Assembly: GCA_036505275.1 (NCBI GenBank)
Contig: DASXTS010000163.1
Coordinates: forward strand, 1-13,554
From: DASXTS01 sp036505275
Lineage (GTDB): Bacteria > Actinomycetota > Actinomycetes > Mycobacteriales > Pseudonocardiaceae
Length of the DNA stretch: 13,554 nucleotides
Reading direction: 5' to 3'
Every line of letters begins with the position of its first letter. Position 1 is the first letter of the stretch. The notes under the pieces were generated by a model. It was not told where the DNA came from, ran no database searches, and saw only the letters and a list, made by a program, of their open reading frames with translations. The position numbers and the translations under genes are program-made. This document shows, piece after piece, positions 1 to 5,388 of this stretch.

Positions 1-23
1 CCGTATCGCGCTACGTTGCCGGG

Positions 24-458
24 GTGGAGCAACGCATCAGTCTGGTCACGCTCGGGGTCGCCGACCTGGCGCGCGCCCGGACGTTCTACGAGCGGCTCGG
101 CTGGCGGGGCCAGGAGGTCGAGCAGACCGTGTTCTTCCAGGCCGGCGGCATGGCGCTCGTGCTGTGGGGGCGGGACAAGCTCGCCGGCGACGCCGGCCTC
201 CAGGACAGCAATTCCGACGGCTTCGGCGGGATCACTTTGGCGCACAATGTCCGGTCGAGGGCGGAGGTTGACGCAGTGCTGGACGAGGCGACCGGGGCCG
301 GAGCCGAGATAACTGTGCCGGCGCGAGAGACCTTCTACGGAGGTTATGCGGGCTTTTTCACCGACCCGGACGGGCACGTCTGGGAGATTGCCTACAACCC
401 TGGCTTCCCGCTCGACAACGATGGTGCGATCACCATTCCCGATTTCGGCGCGCCGTAG
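24..458 (+). CDS. VOC-family (glyoxalase/bleomycin-resistance fold) protein
   Basis: A 144-residue protein of the vicinal oxygen chelate superfamily. The first beta-alpha unit is clear (ISLVTLGVADLARARTFYERLGW, read in two parts: ISLVTLGVADL then ARARTFYERLGW, residues 5-27). The C-terminal half carries the usual GYAGFFTDPDGHVWEIAYNP signature (about residues 107-126), where the Glu of WEIA is a typical metal-ligand position. Family members bind a metal and act as lyases, dioxygenases or antibiotic-binding proteins; this one's substrate cannot be told. The GTG start at 24 gives the family's usual N-terminus (MEQRISLV), but the frame stays open to the left edge and no Shine-Dalgarno is visible, so a start further upstream is possible. 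It is convergent with the toxin gene, 45 bp away, with no clear terminator between them. Confidence 0.85.
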   Translation: MEQRISLVTLGVADLARARTFYERLGWRGQEVEQTVFFQAGGMALVLWGRDKLAGDAGLQDSNSDGFGGITLAHNVRSRAEVDAVLDEATGAGAEITVPARETFYGGYAGFFTDPDGHVWEIAYNPGFPLDNDGAITIPDFGAP

Positions 459-503
459 GCTCTGCCGCTTGACCGGCGCAACATGGAATAGCTCCGCCTC
501 ATA

Positions 504-893
504 TCAGTCGCCTACGGGGTAGATCGGCAGGTCGTATCCGGTGTACCGGTCGGGTCGAGTGGTGGCCACGATCAAGCCGGTGGACCAGTCCGGACCCGGC
601 CGGGCGAGGGCGATGACGTGCGCGATGTCCAGGCTCGCGTCTGGGGTCCGCTCCCGCAGGTCCAGTACAGCGCTGTAGGTCAGGTCGATCGCTTCAACTG
701 CGGCGATTCGGCCGACGTGTCGGGCGATGCCGGGCCGAATGCGGTCGGCCGCATCCACACAGGTGACCGCCGCGTAGATCGGCAACTGAAAATGTGGTGC
801 GGTGGTGAGCAGCACCGACACGCGCCTGCTGGACCCCAATGCCGCCAATGCCGTGGTATCCAGCAGGTAGCCGCGGGCCCAGGGGTTACTCAC
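504..893 (-). CDS. PIN-like domain protein, probable toxin of a toxin-antitoxin pair
   Basis: A 129-residue protein. The N-terminal YLLDTTALAALG (residues 9-20) is the first strand and first acidic residue (Asp12) of a PIN-type nuclease. A second conserved block, SLDIAHVIALA (residues 87-97), supplies another Asp (Asp89), and acidic residues recur near the C-terminus (Asp115, Asp121). PIN toxins of the VapC kind cleave RNA using Mg2+; that activity is inferred from family resemblance. The GTG start at 893 was chosen because it overlaps the antitoxin stop in a GTGA (890-893), the usual coupling of such modules. The frame stays open to 974, but the extra residues look like antitoxin-gene shadow. 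The canonical second-position Glu is not obvious (the CVDAAD segment stands there), so activity is uncertain. Confidence 0.72.
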   Translation of the reverse strand: MSNPWARGYLLDTTALAALGSSRRVSVLLTTAPHFQLPIYAAVTCVDAADRIRPGIARHVGRIAAVEAIDLTYSAVLDLRERTPDASLDIAHVIALARPGPDWSTGLIVATTRPDRYTGYDLPIYPVGD

Positions 894-1183
894 GCGGTCG
901 CCTGCCGCGCCCGCCTTCGAGCGGCGAACTGCCGATCCAAATCGGACATGATCGCCGCGTGTTCGGCCTCCCACTTGGTCCGCTCGTCGGGTGTCGGGTC
1001 GTAGCCGACATGCTCGCGAACGTAGTCACGGGTCTGTTGCCCGATCGCCGCCCATTCGGCCTGCGTACGCCGAGCCCGGGCAAGCTCACCCACGAGCGCA
1101 CCGATGGTCGTCCCCTGCTCGGCGGCCAACGCGGCCAGCCGCGCGTGAGTGTGCTCGTCAACTTTGATCATCTTGACAGCCAC
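890..1183 (-). CDS. RHH-type (VapB-like) antitoxin of the PIN toxin pair
   Basis: A small protein (97 residues from GTG at 1183, or 93 from ATG at 1171). Its N-terminus, MIKVDEHTHARLAALA followed by EQGTTIGALVGELARAR, has the strand-helix-helix order of a ribbon-helix-helix DNA-binding domain. The charged C-terminal tail (ERTKWEAEHAAIMSDLDRQF) would be the toxin-binding part. Such antitoxins neutralise the toxin and repress their own promoter. The gene lies directly upstream of the PIN gene and its stop overlaps the toxin start by 4 bp. Neither candidate start has a Shine-Dalgarno. The GTG at 1183 sits 6 nt after a TACCGT -10-like hexamer, which suits a leaderless mRNA, so it was preferred; ATG 1171 is the alternative. 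The frame runs open upstream to 1729, but that is shadow of the WYL gene. Confidence 0.72.
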   Translation of the reverse strand: MAVKMIKVDEHTHARLAALAAEQGTTIGALVGELARARRTQAEWAAIGQQTRDYVREHVGYDPTPDERTKWEAEHAAIMSDLDRQFAARRRARQATA

Positions 1184-1189
1184 GGCCAA

Positions 1190-1211
1190 ACGGTACACCG
1201 CTGGTATACCG
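1190..1211 (-). promoter_or_regulatory. Candidate toxin-antitoxin operator overlapping a -10 element
   Basis: Positions 1191-1211 hold an imperfect inverted repeat, CGGTACACC-GCT-GGTATACCG, with 9-bp arms matching at 8 of 9 positions around a 3-bp spacer. On the minus strand a TACCGT hexamer (1195-1190), matching the actinobacterial TANNNT -10 pattern, lies inside it and ends 6 nt before the antitoxin GTG. A palindrome over the promoter is the usual layout for RHH autoregulation. Binding is inferred; the repeat itself is read directly. Confidence 0.5.
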
Positions 1212-1272
1212 ATCCGCGTCGTGGACACGCCCAACGACCAAGCCACCCGCGCTTCCCCACGGGAGCCGCGGC

Positions 1273-2235
1273 TCACGGTGGACTCGCACCCGCCGCCAGC
1301 AGCCGCTGCCCGAGGGCGCGCGCCGTCGCCCGGAGCTCGGGGCACCTGACGATCCGGTACGACGCCGGGATCGCGGCGAGCTGCTCGGCGTACCAGACCG
1401 GGTTGCTGGTGCTGCCGACCAGGCGGGTGGTCACGGCGTCGAGCGGCTCGAGTCGTCCGAGGGTGCGGGGCAGGCAGGACGCCAGGGTTTCGATGGGCGC
1501 TTCGACGACGACCTCGACGTCGTACTCCCATCCGACGGCGAGATGCTCCTCCAGCATGGCGACCGGGTCGAGGTCGGCGGGTGGGCTGAAGGTGTCGTCG
1601 AGCACGTCCACACCGCGGACCCGGTCGATCCGGTACGCCCGCCGGGCGTCGCTGCGGTGGGACCGGCACAGCAGGTACCAGCGGCCGTGGCGAACGACGA
1701 CCGCCCACGGGTCGACCTCGACGAGCCACTCCGACCCGGCCTCGGAGCGGTAGCCGAGCCGCACCCGCCGGTGGTTCGAGCAGGCCTGCACGAGCGCCGA
1801 CGTGGTCGCCGGGTCGGGCCGGGCGGCGGCGCGGTCGGGAGCGGGCGCCGTGGTCCTACGGACGGCCTCGGCCTGCGCGGCCACCGGCTCCGGCAGCGCC
1901 CGCACGATCTTGCCGAGCGCGCTGCCGACCGGGTCGGTTGGATCGCTCGCGTCGTGGTGGCCGTCGAGCACGGCCATGACCAGCCCGAGGGCCTCGGAAG
2001 CGCTGAACATCAGCGGCGGAAGCCGCAGGCCCCGGCCGACGCGGTAGCCGCCGTACGGCCCGCGGACGGACTCGATCGGGATGCCAGCCTCGCGCAAGAT
2101 GCCGACGTAGCGCCGCGCTGCCCGCTCGGAGACGCCGAGCTTGTCGGCGAGCCGGTCTGCGGTGATGCCCGGGCTGCCCTGGACGAGTTCGAGGGCCAGT
2201 AGGGCGCGTGCCGTAGGACTCGCGTTGGTATTCAC
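1273..2235 (-). CDS. WYL-domain transcriptional regulator with N-terminal HTH
   Basis: A 320-residue protein with the standard layout of actinobacterial WYL regulators. Residues about 8-66 form a winged helix-turn-helix (ITADRLADKLGVSERAARRY, then the wing VRGPYGGYRVGRG). Residues about 155-215 are the WYL domain, including the literal GRWYLLC (185-190) and YRIDRVRGV (201-209). The rest is the WCX-like C-terminal extension. WYL domains are thought to sense nucleic acids or small ligands, so this is a ligand-responsive DNA-binding protein of unknown target. GTG 2235 gives the usual N-terminus just before the HTH; an upstream ATG at 2295 would add 20 residues that look like intergenic DNA. It is divergent from the DinB gene with 58 bp between, a common pairing for a local regulator. 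The intergenic TCCGGAA repeats could be its operator. Confidence 0.88.
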   Translation of the reverse strand: MNTNASPTARALLALELVQGSPGITADRLADKLGVSERAARRYVGILREAGIPIESVRGPYGGYRVGRGLRLPPLMFSASEALGLVMAVLDGHHDASDPTDPVGSALGKIVRALPEPVAAQAEAVRRTTAPAPDRAAARPDPATTSALVQACSNHRRVRLGYRSEAGSEWLVEVDPWAVVVRHGRWYLLCRSHRSDARRAYRIDRVRGVDVLDDTFSPPADLDPVAMLEEHLAVGWEYDVEVVVEAPIETLASCLPRTLGRLEPLDAVTTRLVGSTSNPVWYAEQLAAIPASYRIVRCPELRATARALGQRLLAAGASPP

Positions 2236-2251
2236 GGCCTGTCGCCACCAA

Positions 2252-2273
2252 TCCGGAAGCACAACGTCCGGAA
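2252..2273. promoter_or_regulatory. Direct repeat of TCCGGAA between divergent genes
   Basis: TCCGGAA occurs at 2252-2258 and again at 2267-2273, a 15-bp period, in the 58-bp space between the WYL regulator and the DinB gene. The reverse complement TTCCGGA then recurs three times just inside the DinB gene. The core hexamer is self-complementary. A role as regulator binding site is inference from position only. Confidence 0.35.
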
Positions 2274-2280
2274 TGGACCC

Positions 2281-2286
2281 TAGCGT
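2281..2286 (+). promoter_or_regulatory. Candidate -10 element for a leaderless DinB-family mRNA
   Basis: TAGCGT matches the actinobacterial TANNNT -10 pattern and stands exactly 7 nt before the ATG at 2294, the spacing at which transcription would begin on the start codon. No Shine-Dalgarno precedes that ATG, which agrees with leaderless translation. No convincing -35 element was seen. Confidence 0.4.
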
Positions 2287-2293
2287 GCCGAGC

Positions 2294-2902
2294 ATGACCG
2301 AGGACACCCTTCCGGACACAGTTCCGGACACAGTTCCGGACACCGTTCTGGACACCGTTCTGGACACCGCGATTTCCGAACCGTCGATGACGGCGGGTGA
2401 GGTCGAGATGCAGCTCTTCGCGCTGGAGCGCTCCCGCGCGCAGTTCGCCTGGAAATGCGGCGGCCTGGACGCGGCCGGCCTGCGCAAGCCGCATCCGCCG
2501 TCGGCGATGACCCTGGGCGGCCTGCTCAAGCATCTCGCCCTCGTCGAGGACCAAAATGTCTCCATCGCGCTGACCGGGCAGCCGCTCGGTGCGCCCTGGG
2601 ACGCGGTGGACTTCGAGGCCGAGCCCGACTGGGAGTGGCGGTCGGCGGTCGACGACTCGCCCGAGGATCTCTACGCGCTCTGGCGCGGCGCCGTGCAGCG
2701 GTCGCGCGCCGCATGGGCCGAGGCGCTGGAAGACGAGGGTCTGGACCGGCCCTCGAAATTCACCAGTCCGTCCGGCAGGTCGCCCAACCGCCGCCGGTTC
2801 CTCGTCGATCTGCACGACGAGTACGCGCGCCATGTCGGGCACGCCGATCTCCTGCGCGAGGCGGTCGACGGCCTGGTCGGCGAGGACCCGCCGCAGCGAT
2901 GA
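2294..2902 (+). CDS. DinB-family (DUF664) four-helix protein
   Basis: A 202-residue member of the DinB/YfiT-like metalloenzyme superfamily, DUF664 branch common in actinobacteria. After a low-complexity start of repeated TVPDTV/VLDT units (residues 5-25), the family body runs from about residue 33: AQFAWKCGGLDAAGLRKP, then MTLGGLLKHLALVED (72-86) with His80, and LHDEYARHVGHADLLRE (173-189) with His174, His180 and His183. These His residues match the three-His metal site of the fold. Relatives include mycothiol-dependent enzymes, but the reaction here is unknown. ATG 2294 is preferred for its leaderless-type -10 element; ATG 2273 and ATG 2387 (which would skip the repeats) are in frame. The stop overlaps the start of the GNAT remnant as ATGA. 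Confidence 0.85.
   Translation: MTEDTLPDTVPDTVPDTVLDTVLDTAISEPSMTAGEVEMQLFALERSRAQFAWKCGGLDAAGLRKPHPPSAMTLGGLLKHLALVEDQNVSIALTGQPLGAPWDAVDFEAEPDWEWRSAVDDSPEDLYALWRGAVQRSRAAWAEALEDEGLDRPSKFTSPSGRSPNRRRFLVDLHDEYARHVGHADLLREAVDGLVGEDPPQR
2310..2369 (+). repeat. 12-bp tandem repeat, five copies, inside the DinB gene start
   Basis: Five consecutive 12-bp units begin at 2310, 2322, 2334, 2346 and 2358. The first three have the form TTCCGGACACAG or -CCG, the last two TTCTGGACACCG. Each unit encodes four residues, giving the (V/L)PDT / VLDT run at the protein's N-terminus. As 12 is a multiple of 3, copy number can change without breaking the frame. The units repeat the TCCGGA core of the adjoining intergenic region. 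Confidence 0.9.
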
Positions 2903-3003
2903 CGGCTATCCGGGCCGGGCAGCTGACCGTCGTCGCGGCCAACGAGGCGTCGTGGGACGACCTCGCCGCGATCTTCGGCACCGCCGACTACGCGGGCCGG
3001 TGA
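2899..3003 (+). pseudogene. Truncated GNAT-family acetyltransferase, N-terminal remnant
   Basis: A 34-codon reading frame begins at an ATG that overlaps the DinB stop (ATGA, 2899-2902). Its product, LTVVAANEASWDDLAAIF then GTADYAGR, closely resembles the N-terminus of a common actinobacterial GNAT protein in which GR is followed by CQCQR and about 130-150 more residues. Here a TGA follows at once, and no continuation is recognisable in the 78 bp before the next gene. The tight overlap suggests the two genes once formed an operon and that the body of the acetyltransferase was deleted. It could be an expressed micro-protein, but decay is the simpler reading. The resemblance is from memory of the family, not a search. 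Confidence 0.6.
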
Positions 3004-3081
3004 GCGCAGCACCGGCACCCCTCCCGCACCCCTGGTACCGATCAGGCGAGGGATGTCGGTCGTGCGTGTGATGCTCACGTC

Positions 3082-3387
3082 GTGAACGTCACGTTCGACG
3101 CCGAGCTCTGGCTGTGGGACGCCCGGCGAGCCGACAGCTGGACCTTCGTGAGCCTGCCCGAAGAGGTATCCGCGGAGATCCGCGACTGGGCCGACGCCAC
3201 GCCACGTCGTGGCTTTGGGTCGTTGCGGGTCCGAGTCACGATCGGCAACAGCACGTGGCCGACATCGATCTTTCCCGACGGCGCGCGGGACTGCTACGTG
3301 CTGCCGATAAAGAGGGCGGTGCGCAAGGCCGAAACACTGAGTGCGGGCGATATCGCCACGGTGACCGTTGAGCTGGTCGACATCTGA
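3082..3387 (+). CDS. DUF1905-domain protein
   Basis: A 101-residue single-domain protein. The features of DUF1905 are all present: the opening FDAELWLWDARRADSWTFVS, LPEEVSAEIR, the central GFGSLRVRVTIGNSTWPTSI, then FPDGARDCYVLPIKRAVRKA, ending in a beta strand (IATVTVELVDI). The fold is a small beta barrel, sometimes fused to YdeI-like domains; no biochemical role is established that I can name. The GTG at 3082 starts the protein one residue before the family's first strand, and no Shine-Dalgarno is visible upstream. It lies 78 bp after the GNAT remnant and is convergent with the VOC gene, 45 bp away. Confidence 0.82.
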   Translation: MNVTFDAELWLWDARRADSWTFVSLPEEVSAEIRDWADATPRRGFGSLRVRVTIGNSTWPTSIFPDGARDCYVLPIKRAVRKAETLSAGDIATVTVELVDI

Positions 3388-3432
3388 CGGGCCGCGCCGT
3401 CCGCCGTTCTCGGTCGGGCCCTGGTTAGCCGC

Positions 3433-3879
3433 CTAGGCGACGAAGATGCAGAAAGGGTGACCGGCCGGGTCGGCGTATACGCGCAGCGGCTCCTCGGGGT
3501 CATCACTGCGATCCCGCAGCAGCCGCCCACCGAGGCGCAGCACGCGTTGGTGCTGCACATCCAAGTCCTCGACCGATGTCACTGTGATGTCCAAGTGCAG
3601 TTGCTGTGGTACCGGGCCGTCCGGCCAGGTCGCTTCCAACAGCTGATCGACCTGCTGGAAGGCCAGCTGGGGGACGCCGTCCGGGGTCCTCAGCACCAGC
3701 CAGTCGCGGCCGTGCTCATCAACTCGCCCCGGCTCTGGCGGCTCATCACCCGGCCGGTAGACCAGCCCGAGCAGGCGTCGGTAGAACTCCGCCAGGGCTC
3801 TGGCGTCAGTGCAGTCGAGCACCACCTGCCGCAGACTCGGGACGCTCTCCCGGTCGACCACGTCGATCACCCCGGCCAT
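3433..3879 (-). CDS. VOC-family (glyoxalase-like) protein
   Basis: A 148-residue protein of the glyoxalase-like VOC group. Residues about 14-40 form the first module (LRQVVLDCTDARALAEFYRR, then LLGLVYRPGD). The middle has WLVLRTPDGVPQLAFQQVD, and the second module starts at QQLHLDITVTSVEDLD, where the His of LHLDI is the usual metal or substrate position. It ends VYADPAGHPFCIFVA, typical for this subgroup. The substrate is unknown. ATG 3879 was chosen because MAGVIDVVDRESVPS leads straight into the domain; the frame extends to 3930 but adds an Arg/Pro-rich stretch unlike the family. It is not closely related to the VOC protein at the left edge beyond the shared fold, and it is divergent from the DUF2237 gene 89 bp away. 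Confidence 0.83.
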   Translation of the reverse strand: MAGVIDVVDRESVPSLRQVVLDCTDARALAEFYRRLLGLVYRPGDEPPEPGRVDEHGRDWLVLRTPDGVPQLAFQQVDQLLEATWPDGPVPQQLHLDITVTSVEDLDVQHQRVLRLGGRLLRDRSDDPEEPLRVYADPAGHPFCIFVA

Positions 3880-3968
3880 TCTGCACCGCGGCAGTCTCGG
3901 ACGCACGAGGGCCGGACCGAAGGCCGCCACGCGAGGCGCTGGGGCCCATCGCCAGCAATGATGGTTCC

Positions 3969-4361
3969 ATGGCAGAGCGCAATGTCCTCGGCGGCGACCT
4001 CGAGCCGTGTGGCACCGACCCGATGACCGGGTTCTTTCGCGATGGCTGCTGCAGCACCGGCCCGGAGGACCTCGGAAGTCACACCATCTGCGCGGTCGTC
4101 ACGGCCGAGTTTCTGGAACACCAGCGCAGCATCGGCAACGACTTGTCGACCCCGCGGCCGCAGTACCGCTTTCCGGGCCTGGTGCCGGGCGATCGCTGGT
4201 GCGTGACCGCGGTGAACTGGGCTCGGGCCTACAGCGACGGCGTCGCCGCACCGGTGGTGCTGGCCGCCACCAATGAGGCGGTGCTGCAGATCGTGCCCTT
4301 GGAAGCGCTCCGGGAGCACGCCGTCGACGTCCCGGCCGACCCGAGCTCGCTCGAGCTGTAG
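3969..4361 (+). CDS. DUF2237 family protein
   Basis: A 130-residue protein that matches DUF2237 along its whole length. It opens NVLGGDLEPCGTDPMTGFFR, continues DGCCSTGPEDLGSHTICAVV and LEHQRSIGNDLSTPRPQYRF, then GLVPGDRWCVTAVNWARAYS, and closes PLEALREHAVDVP. Several conserved Cys residues (in EPCGTDP, DGCCST, HTICAV and RWCVTA) are a family hallmark and could bind metal or form disulfides. No function is established that I can name. ATG 3969 gives the usual length. The gene stands alone, divergent from the VOC gene and convergent with the ABC permease gene, with hairpins downstream. Confidence 0.87.
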   Translation: MAERNVLGGDLEPCGTDPMTGFFRDGCCSTGPEDLGSHTICAVVTAEFLEHQRSIGNDLSTPRPQYRFPGLVPGDRWCVTAVNWARAYSDGVAAPVVLAATNEAVLQIVPLEALREHAVDVPADPSSLEL

Positions 4362-4378
4362 TGCTGGTTCGCCTTTCC

Positions 4379-4409
4379 ATTCTGCGCGCCGACCGACGTC
4401 GCGCAGAAT
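4379..4409 (+). terminator. Inverted repeat after the DUF2237 gene, possible terminator
   Basis: A perfect 10-bp inverted repeat, ATTCTGCGCG (4379-4388) and CGCGCAGAAT (4400-4409), encloses an 11-nt loop and begins 17 bp after the DUF2237 stop. There is no T-run after it, so a factor-independent terminator is possible but not certain; an operator is the alternative. Confidence 0.4.
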
Positions 4410-4521
4410 TGTCCCGTCGCGCTGAATTGTGCGAATCGGTAGGGTGCCGAGGCCCAGCAAACCCAGCATGACATCTGGTTCCAGTAGACCAAGGTCCCGA
4501 CCCAGGTCGTCCAGCCGCGCT

Positions 4522-4550
4522 CGGCGGTTGCCGATTCCGGGCAACCGCCG
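4522..4550 (-). terminator. Strong stem-loop downstream of the ABC exporter genes
   Basis: A perfect 11-bp stem, CGGCGGTTGCC (4522-4532) with GGCAACCGCCG (4540-4550), closes a 7-nt loop. It lies 35 bp past the permease stop on the minus strand. GC-rich hairpins without a U-tract often serve as actinobacterial terminators, and between convergent genes it could act in both directions. Confidence 0.5.
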
Positions 4551-4591
4551 CTGACCTCCCCTCGACCTTGCGGCCGAGGCTGGGTCAGCGG
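4548..4591 (-). terminator. Second, overlapping hairpin spanning the permease stop codon
   Basis: CCGCTGACC (4548-4556) pairs perfectly with GGTCAGCGG (4583-4591), and inside it CCTCG (4560-4564) pairs with CGAGG (4575-4579). The outer stem includes the last codons of the permease gene. It shares three bases with the 4522-4550 stem, so the two full structures exclude each other. Confidence 0.45.
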
Positions 4592-5388
4592 ACGATGTCG
4601 CGCCGGCCGAAGAGCACCAACGCGATGGCCAGGGCCACCACGCCGACGGCGGCGGGCATCGCCAGGTCGGTCAGGCCATGGCCGTTGAGCAGCGTGGCCG
4701 GCTGCACGTAATGGAACACCGACGCCAGCCGCAGGCCGGACAGTTGATCGATCATCATTGCCGCGAAGTTGGCGAAGAAGCTGAGCACCACGAATCCGGC
4801 GGACAAGGCAAGGGCCCGGCCGCGGAGGCTGACCGTGGCGCTGACCAGCAGGCTCACCTGGGAGATTGCGGCGAACAGAAGCCACGATCCGGCGAAGGGG
4901 CGCAGTACCTGGGCCACGCCCAGTTGGTCCACGCCGTCGACAGTCTGGCGGGCCAGCAGCGTGACGAGCAGGCCGGACAACTGCACCGCGGTCACCACGA
5001 CCAGCGCCGCCGCGGCGATCGCGGTCAGGTAGCGGCGTCGGGTGACCGGTCGGGTCAGCACGAACTCGATCGTTCCGCGCTCGATCTCGCCGGCAACGCC
5101 GCCGACTGCCACCGTCAGGGCCCCGGAGGTGAACAGGGCCAGCGTGATCGGATGGGACATGCCGGTGGACAGCCATCCGGCCGCATGGAGAAAGTCGGCG
5201 GTGCCACCCAACATGGCTCGCATGCCCCGCGGCGGGTCGCGCAGCCACGGGATGTCCGGTGCGCTGTTCCCGTAGAAGGTGGACGACCCGTACAGCACGA
5301 TGTAGAAGAAGGAGGCCGTGCCCAGGCATAGCGACACCGTCGTCCGGGTTGCCCGGCCCAGCGTGTGGGTGAACACGTAGAGATTCAC
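4585..5388 (-). CDS. ABC-2 type exporter permease subunit
   Basis: A 267-residue membrane protein with about six hydrophobic segments, near residues 17-34, 80-98, 122-147, 168-188, 191-212 and 243-260. After the second comes a cytosolic stretch, GEIERGTIEFVLTRPVTRRR (100-119), which is the coupling region typical of ABC-2 permeases. It ends FGRRDIVR, as many members do. With the ATPase encoded just upstream it would form a membrane exporter; the cargo (drug, lipid or peptide) cannot be told. The GTG start at 5388 overlaps the ATPase stop as GTGA and has a strong Shine-Dalgarno, AGGAGGA, 6 nt before it. The gene ends in a hairpin region. Confidence 0.88.
   Translation of the reverse strand: MNLYVFTHTLGRATRTTVSLCLGTASFFYIVLYGSSTFYGNSAPDIPWLRDPPRGMRAMLGGTADFLHAAGWLSTGMSHPITLALFTSGALTVAVGGVAGEIERGTIEFVLTRPVTRRRYLTAIAAAALVVVTAVQLSGLLVTLLARQTVDGVDQLGVAQVLRPFAGSWLLFAAISQVSLLVSATVSLRGRALALSAGFVVLSFFANFAAMMIDQLSGLRLASVFHYVQPATLLNGHGLTDLAMPAAVGVVALAIALVLFGRRDIVR

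Larger units (their letters stand above)
4362..4584. other. Non-coding gap between convergent genes
   Basis: No gene is supported in these 223 bp. Minus-strand frames cross it but look like chance openings. The gap holds the 4379-4409 hairpin, an 18-bp unit present twice in tandem (4395-4412 and 4413-4430, 15 of 18 bases alike), and the 4522-4550 and 4548-4591 hairpins. Confidence 0.6.

Noticed and set aside
1184..1729. N-terminal extension of the antitoxin frame back to 1729
   Set aside because: The extra 180 or so residues are Arg/Pro-rich shadow of the WYL gene; the RHH domain begins at about 1171.
3388..3432. Terminator between the convergent DUF1905 and VOC genes
   Set aside because: Only short GGGCC/GGCCC pairings are possible, which is expected by chance at this GC content.
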